Assembly (NCBI GenBank): GCA_016872715.1
Contig: VGZD01000001.1
Coordinates: 1 to 64,000, forward strand
DNA from: Planctomycetota bacterium
GTDB lineage: Bacteria > Planctomycetota > UBA1135 > GCA-002686595
DNA length: 64,000 nucleotides
Direction: 5' to 3'
Below the pieces are notes generated by a model. That model had not been told where the DNA came from. It worked only from the letters and a program-made list of their open reading frames with translations, and searched no databases. Each line of letters opens with the position of its first letter. Within the stretch, counting starts at the first letter, position 1. The translations under genes and the position numbers were made by a program. Below are positions 58,693 through 64,000 of the stretch, one piece after another.

Positions 58693-59960
58693 GGCCCGCA
58701 CTCGCGGTTCACCTCGGCATCGAGCGCTTCACGCTGCGCTGCGGCGCGCGCCTGCTCGTGTCCGCACGTCCGGGCGCGCCCGTCACGGCGATCCAGATGC
58801 ACTTGCGCGGCGGCCACTCGCTCGACCCCGCCCGTCGCGAGGGCACCGCGCTGCTCGCCGGCGGCCTGCTCGACCAAGGCACCGCCAAGCACAGCGAAGA
58901 GCAGATCGCCGATGCGCTCGAGACCCACGGCGGCACGCTCTCGGGCGAGTCGAACGGCGTCAGTGGCACGATCGCGGCTCCGCACTGGAAGCTCTTGCTC
59001 GAGCTCTTCGGCGAGCTCGTCACCAGCCCGTCCTATCCGAGCACGGAGTTTCGCCGTCAGAAGACGCGCCTGCTCGATCGGCTCCTGCTCGAGCGCGACG
59101 ATCCGCGCGCGCAGGGCGACCAGCTCTTTCGGCAGCTGGTGTTCGGCGATCACTGGCTAGGCAAGTCCGCCAGCGGCACGATCGAGAGCGTGGGGCGCAT
59201 CGAGCGCGGTCACGTGCAGCGCTTCCATCGCGAGCATTGGCTCGCGCGCCGCGCCGTGATCGCGGTGTGCGGCGACGTCGATCCGCAGGCCGTGCGCAGG
59301 GTGCTCGATCGTGCGCTCGCCAAGTGGACCGCGGGCGAGGACCTGCCCTATCCCGAGCTGGACCTGCCGCCGCTCGCCCCGCGCAAGGGCGTGTTCCACG
59401 CCAAGCGCGAGCAGGTGCACGTGTTCCTCGGACACCTCGGCGTTCGCCGTTCGGATCCCGACTACCACGCACTGGTCGTGATGGACCACGTGCTCGGCAC
59501 GGGGCCGGGCTTCACGAATCGCGTCGCGATGCGACTGCGCGACGAGCTCGGGCTCGCCTACACGGTCAGCGCGAACATTCACGGCTCCGCCGGCAGCTAT
59601 CCGGGCACGTTCAAGGCCTACATCGGGACGAGCCCCGACAAGGTGCGCACCGCGATCGACGGTTTTCGCGCGGAAATGCGGCGCTTGCAGGACGAGCGCG
59701 TCGGCGACGCGGAACTGTGCGTCGCGAAGGACTACGTCGTCGGCTCGTTTGCATTGTCGTTCCAGCGCGCGTCGCGGCGGGTCGAGTACATGATCGGCGC
59801 CGAGCGCTTCGCGCTGCCGGACGACAACCTCGAGAGCGCTCCGCGACTCTACGCGGCCGTGACTTCCGAGGACCTGCTGCGCGTCGCGCGCAAGCACCTG
59901 CATCCCGAACGCTGCTGCATCGTTGCCGCCGGTCCCGTGCGCGAGTCTGACTTCGGCTGA
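58689..59960 (+). CDS. M16-like peptidase lacking HxxEH (probable non-catalytic partner)
   Basis: TTG start in TTGA overlap; GTALLAGGLLDQGTAKHSEEQIADALETHGG replaces HxxEH; RLRDELGLAYTVSANIHGSAGSYPGTFKAYIGTSP. Confidence 0.88.
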   Translation: MRPALAVHLGIERFTLRCGARLLVSARPGAPVTAIQMHLRGGHSLDPARREGTALLAGGLLDQGTAKHSEEQIADALETHGGTLSGESNGVSGTIAAPHWKLLLELFGELVTSPSYPSTEFRRQKTRLLDRLLLERDDPRAQGDQLFRQLVFGDHWLGKSASGTIESVGRIERGHVQRFHREHWLARRAVIAVCGDVDPQAVRRVLDRALAKWTAGEDLPYPELDLPPLAPRKGVFHAKREQVHVFLGHLGVRRSDPDYHALVVMDHVLGTGPGFTNRVAMRLRDELGLAYTVSANIHGSAGSYPGTFKAYIGTSPDKVRTAIDGFRAEMRRLQDERVGDAELCVAKDYVVGSFALSFQRASRRVEYMIGAERFALPDDNLESAPRLYAAVTSEDLLRVARKHLHPERCCIVAAGPVRESDFG

Positions 59961-60112
59961 TCCGCGCCCGTCCGACCGCGCGAAATCGACTCGAGCGTGA
60001 ACGGGCGCCCGGACGCGGCCGGGCGGAGCCAACTCGGCCGGAGCCTCGAGCGGAGAGTGCTCCAAGGCGCTGCGCGAGCGCAACGAGGCGCGCGCAGTAT
60101 TCTCGTGCTCCC

Positions 60113-61981
60113 ATGTCGCGTCCCGCCGCGTTGCTCCTCCCGCTCCTCACCGCGCTCTTCGGGAGCGCCTGTGCCACCATGTCCAACGCTACTGCCGCCC
60201 GTGCCATCGCGCGTGACCCGCACTCCCATGCCGAGCCGGAGCGCGTGCGCGTGAAACACGTCGCGCTCGACCTCACGCTCGACTTCGGCGCGCGGCGCGC
60301 GGAGGGGACGGCGCGCCTCGAGCTCGAGCGGCGCGACGCCGCGGCGCCGCTGGTACTCGATGCGGTCGCGCTCGACATCACCGCCGTGATGGGCAGCTCG
60401 GGCGGAGCGCGACGGTTCAAGGTGGGGGAAGCGGATCCGACGAGGGGCTCGCGGTTGGAGATCGAGCTCTCGCCCCGCGACACGGCGGTCATCGTCCACT
60501 ACCGCACGACCGAGGGCGCGCAGGCGATGCAGTGGCTCGAGCCAGAGCAGACCGCCGGCGGAAAGCAGCCGTTCCTGTTCACTCAGGGCCAGTCGATCCT
60601 CACGCGCAGTTGGATTCCGCTGCAGGACTCGCCGGGCGTGCGCGTGACCTACGAGGCGACGATCCGTGCGCCGGCCGGGCTCGTGGCGGTGATGAGCGCG
60701 GAACAACTCGGCCGCGGCGCGGACGGCGCGTGGCGCTTTGGCATGAGCGAGCCGATTCCGCCGTACCTGATCGCGCTCGCCTGCGGAGAGCTCGAATTCC
60801 GCGCGATTTCCAGCCGCACGGGCGTGTGGGCCGAGCCATCGGTGGTCGGACTCGCGCGCGAGGAGCTCGACGACACCGAGCGCATGGTGCAGCACGCGGA
60901 GGCACTCTTCGGGCCCTACCGCTGGGGGCGCTACGACCTGATCGTGCTGCCGCCGTCGTTCCCGTTCGGCGGCATGGAGAATCCGCGCCTGACCTTCGCG
61001 ACGCCGACGATCCTCGCCGGTGATCGCTCGCTCGTCGGACTCGTCGCCCACGAGCTCGCTCACTCGTGGTCGGGCAACCTCGTCACGAACGCGACTTGGC
61101 GCGACTTCTGGCTCAACGAGGGCTTCACCGTCTACTTCGAGCAGCGCATCATGGAGCGCGTCTTCGGAGCGGAGCGCAGCGCCATGGAGAAGGTGCTCGC
61201 GCGCCGCGACCTCGAGCTCGAGCTGGCCGAGCTCGCGCCGTGGCAGCAAGTGCTGCACTGCGATCTGGCGGGCCATCATCCCGACGACGGCTTCAGCGCC
61301 GTGCCCTATGAGAAGGGCGCTCTGTTCTTGCGCCGCATCGAGCAGCTCGTCGGCCGCGACGAGTTCGATCGTTTCCTGCGCGGCTGGTTCGACGGACATG
61401 CCTTCGAGAGCGTCACGACCGAGGAGTTCCTCGTGTCGCTCGATCGCGAACTGCTCGCGCGCCACCCCGAGGCAGCCGCGCAGCTCGACCTGCAAGCTTG
61501 GTTGTACGCGCCGGGCTTGCCCTCCGATGCACCGCGCACCCAGTCCACGCTGCTCGCTGCCGTCGACCGCGAGGTCGAGCGCTGGAATGGCCAGACGAAG
61601 GCGAGCGAGCTCGACACGCACGGCTGGGTCACGCAGCAGTGGCTGCGCTTTCTCGATGCGCTGCCCGACGAGCTGCACGTCACGCAGCTCGCCGAGCTCG
61701 ATCGCACGTTCCGCTTCACTCAGTCGGGCAACAGCGAGATCCTGTGTGCTTGGCTCGTGATCTGCGCGCACAATCGCTACACGGCCGCGGACAAGGCGAC
61801 GGCCGAGTTCCTGCTGCGGGTCGGGCGCCGCAAGTTCCTCAAGCCCCTCTACGCCGAGCTGGCGAAGACGCCCGGAGGGCTGAGGCGCGCCAAGGAGATC
61901 TACCTGATGGCTCGGCCGCGCTACCACGCGGTGGCGACGCGCACGCTCGATGAGCTACTCTCGTGGGGGAATGTGCGATGA
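60113..61981 (+). CDS. M1 family aminopeptidase
   Basis: GGMENPRLTF, GLVAHELAHSWSGNLVTNATWRDFWLNEGFTVYFEQRI (HExxH-x18-E). Confidence 0.95.
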   Translation: MSRPAALLLPLLTALFGSACATMSNATAARAIARDPHSHAEPERVRVKHVALDLTLDFGARRAEGTARLELERRDAAAPLVLDAVALDITAVMGSSGGARRFKVGEADPTRGSRLEIELSPRDTAVIVHYRTTEGAQAMQWLEPEQTAGGKQPFLFTQGQSILTRSWIPLQDSPGVRVTYEATIRAPAGLVAVMSAEQLGRGADGAWRFGMSEPIPPYLIALACGELEFRAISSRTGVWAEPSVVGLAREELDDTERMVQHAEALFGPYRWGRYDLIVLPPSFPFGGMENPRLTFATPTILAGDRSLVGLVAHELAHSWSGNLVTNATWRDFWLNEGFTVYFEQRIMERVFGAERSAMEKVLARRDLELELAELAPWQQVLHCDLAGHHPDDGFSAVPYEKGALFLRRIEQLVGRDEFDRFLRGWFDGHAFESVTTEEFLVSLDRELLARHPEAAAQLDLQAWLYAPGLPSDAPRTQSTLLAAVDREVERWNGQTKASELDTHGWVTQQWLRFLDALPDELHVTQLAELDRTFRFTQSGNSEILCAWLVICAHNRYTAADKATAEFLLRVGRRKFLKPLYAELAKTPGGLRRAKEIYLMARPRYHAVATRTLDELLSWGNVR

Positions 61982-62175
61982 AGCGCGTCTGGGAATACAA
62001 GGGCGTGGCGTTCGAGAGCGACGGCGTCTTCGAGGCGTCGTTCGATCGCCGCGCGCTCGAGCAGAAGCTCAATGCGCTCGGCCACGAGGGCTGGGACCTC
62101 GTCAGCCTGATCGCCACGGCCGACTCCGGCGGCGAGACGGGCGGCCTGCTCGCGGTGCTCGAGCGCGAAGCCTGA
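61978..62175 (+). CDS. DUF4177-like small protein
   Basis: 65 aa MKRVWEYKGVAFESDGVFEASFDRRALEQKLNALGHEGWDLVSLIATADSGGETGGLLAVLEREA. Confidence 0.75.
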   Translation: MKRVWEYKGVAFESDGVFEASFDRRALEQKLNALGHEGWDLVSLIATADSGGETGGLLAVLEREA

Positions 62176-62182
62176 GCGCGCG

Positions 62183-63184
62183 CTACTTCAGGCGCGCGAG
62201 CTTCGTGATGCGCCCGAGGTAGTTCCAGTCGAGCACGTACACGTCGCCGTTGGGCGCGATGTGCGCGCAGTGGGGCGAGAGAAACTCGCCGTCCTTCCAC
62301 TGTTCGCGCGGGATGCCATTCTGCGCGCGCTTCGCGGGGTCGGGGTTGTCGCCAAGGTGGGCGAGCACCTCGAGCTTGCGGTTCATCACGGTGATGCGGC
62401 CCGCGAGGTCGGCGATCACCGTGCGATCGCCCTGTTGGTGCAGGTGGCAAGGCCGTCGCACGTCCGTGGCGACGACTCCGAGCGGCTGGCCGTCGAGTGA
62501 GAACGCCTGCACGCGCTGGTTCTCGCGGTCGGCGACGAGCAGCACCGGGTCCTTGCCGCTCGCGTCGATCCAGATGCCGTGCGGCGTGCGCAGTTTTCCG
62601 AGCTCGCTGCCCGGACCTCCAAACGTGCGCACGTAGTTGCGCTCACGGTCGTACTGGTGGATGTACGAGCGCCCGTACCCGTCGGCGACGTAGAGCGTGC
62701 CGTCGGCCGCGACCGCGACGCTCGTCGGCGCGTACTGCCCCGCGTGCTCGTAGACCTTGGCTTGTTCGGGCCACGGCAGCGTCCACAGGATTTCGCCATC
62801 GAGCGTGCTCTTGTGCACCTCGTGGCGTCCGGTGTGCGCGAGGTACAGGAACTCGCCGTCGCCTTCCCTGACGAGGCACATGCCGTGCAAACCGCCCGCG
62901 AGCTCCTTGCCCCAGCTCTTCACGAACGTCCCGTCCGCCTCGAACACGATCACGGCGTGTTCCGTATCGGTGTTGAGGTACACGCGTCCCTTCGAGTCGA
63001 CGACCACGCAGCCGTGCGTGTTGCCCAAGCTCATGCCGTCGGGCAGCTTGCCCCAGCCCGGCTTCCATTCGTAGCTGACGTGCTCGCTCGAGAGCACGAC
63101 GCGCTCGTCCCGCGGCGCGCGCGAGGCGGCCAGTGCGAGCAGGGCGGAGCATGCGACGGCGAGGGCGAGGCGCGGGTGCTTCAT
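62183..63184 (-). CDS. Secreted NHL-repeat beta-propeller protein
   Basis: Signal peptide; NTHGCVVVDSKGRVYLNTDTEHAVIVFEADGTFVKSWG; TSVAVAADGTLYVADGYGRSYIHQYD; GIWIDASGKDPVLLVADRENQRVQAF. Confidence 0.87.
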   Translation of the reverse strand: MKHPRLALAVACSALLALAASRAPRDERVVLSSEHVSYEWKPGWGKLPDGMSLGNTHGCVVVDSKGRVYLNTDTEHAVIVFEADGTFVKSWGKELAGGLHGMCLVREGDGEFLYLAHTGRHEVHKSTLDGEILWTLPWPEQAKVYEHAGQYAPTSVAVAADGTLYVADGYGRSYIHQYDRERNYVRTFGGPGSELGKLRTPHGIWIDASGKDPVLLVADRENQRVQAFSLDGQPLGVVATDVRRPCHLHQQGDRTVIADLAGRITVMNRKLEVLAHLGDNPDPAKRAQNGIPREQWKDGEFLSPHCAHIAPNGDVYVLDWNYLGRITKLARLK

Positions 63185-63261
63185 GTGCGCAGGCTACCAG
63201 CGCGCCGCGTCCCCGCGCGCGGGTTGACGTTGCCGCGGCGCGCCCCGATGCTCGTCCCGCG

Positions 63262-63909
63262 ATGGCCCCGCCGCTCGACACGGTCCTGTTCGACCTCGAT
63301 GGCACGCTGATCGACTCGATCGAGCTCATTCGCCAGAGCTACGTGTACACCCTCGAGGCCCACGGCTTGGCGCAGTCCGATCCGGCCTTCTGGCTCGCGG
63401 GGCTCGGCCGCCCGCTGCGCTGGCAGTTTGCGCAGTTCACCTCCGATCCGGCCGAGATCGAACGCATGATCGCGACCTACCGCGTCCACAACCGCGCGCA
63501 CCACGACGCCCTCGTCTCCGCCTTCCCCGGCGCCGTCGAGGCCGTGGCCGAGCTCCACGCCCGCGGCCTGCGGCTGGGGATCGTCACGAGCAAGATGCGC
63601 GACGGCGCCTACCGCGGCCTGCGCTCGTGCGGCTTTCGCGACCAGTGGTTCAGCGCCGTGATCGGCGCCGACGACGTCAGCGAGCACAAGCCGCACCCCG
63701 AGCCCGTCGAACGCGCGCTCGCCCGCCTCGGGAGCCAAGCCGCGCGCTCCGTGATGGTCGGCGACTCGCCCCACGACCTCTCCTCCGGCCGCTCCGCCGG
63801 CACCCGCACCGCCGCCGTCGCCTGGGGCCCCTTCCCGCACGCCACCCTGCGCGCCACCGCCCCCGATCACTGGCTCGCCACCCCCGCCGACATCGCCACC
63901 CTCGCCTGA
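63262..63909 (+). CDS. HAD family hydrolase (phosphoglycolate phosphatase/PpaX-like)
   Basis: TVLFDLDGTLIDSIELI, LGIVTSKMRDGAYRGLRSCGF, HKPHPEPVERALARLG, VMVGDSPHDLSSGRSAGTRTAAVAWG. Confidence 0.92.
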   Translation: MAPPLDTVLFDLDGTLIDSIELIRQSYVYTLEAHGLAQSDPAFWLAGLGRPLRWQFAQFTSDPAEIERMIATYRVHNRAHHDALVSAFPGAVEAVAELHARGLRLGIVTSKMRDGAYRGLRSCGFRDQWFSAVIGADDVSEHKPHPEPVERALARLGSQAARSVMVGDSPHDLSSGRSAGTRTAAVAWGPFPHATLRATAPDHWLATPADIATLA

Positions 63910-63936
63910 CACGCCCCCAACTCGACGCCTCGACTG

Positions 63937-63995
63937 TTCGACGCGACGGCTCGACGCGACGGCTCGACGCGACGGCTCGACGCGACGGCTCGCCG
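63937..63995. repeat. 13-bp tandem repeat (4 copies plus partial)
   Basis: ctcgacgcgacgg units (first copy begins with t) running towards the window end. Confidence 0.9.
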
Positions 63996-64000
63996 GTAGG

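Overview
This 64 kb window is very GC-rich chromosomal DNA. It most resembles a planctomycete-like bacterium: it carries a PSCyt1/DUF1549/LamG/DUF1553 gene beside a DUF1501 gene, and a MoxR/DUF58/DUF4350/DUF4129/SpoIIM/RDD cluster. I support about 60 coding regions. The main blocks are: a Tad/Flp pilus locus (about 10.9-20.9 kb) with two tiny paralogous pilins; a hipBA-type toxin-antitoxin pair with an AT-rich inverted repeat in front of it; clpB, dapA-pdxJ, rsmD-nagA, recN, an RluB/RsuA-type pseudouridine synthase, two M16 proteases and an M1 aminopeptidase. The most exciting signal is at 54958-56091 (minus strand). There a secreted thioredoxin-fold gene has an in-frame TGA exactly where the first active-site Cys should be (W-[TGA]-G-P-C). 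A bulged stem-loop with an AGGUCUC loop begins 10 nt after the TGA and has the geometry of a bacterial SECIS, so this is a candidate selenoprotein. A second signal is two perfect short tandem duplications (37 bp and 26 bp) that frameshift a DUF1501 gene and clpB. Removing one copy restores each frame exactly, and other short tandem repeats are scattered through the window. No CRISPR array, tRNA, rRNA, transposon or phage was recognised. All family calls are from reading motifs by eye; no searches were run.
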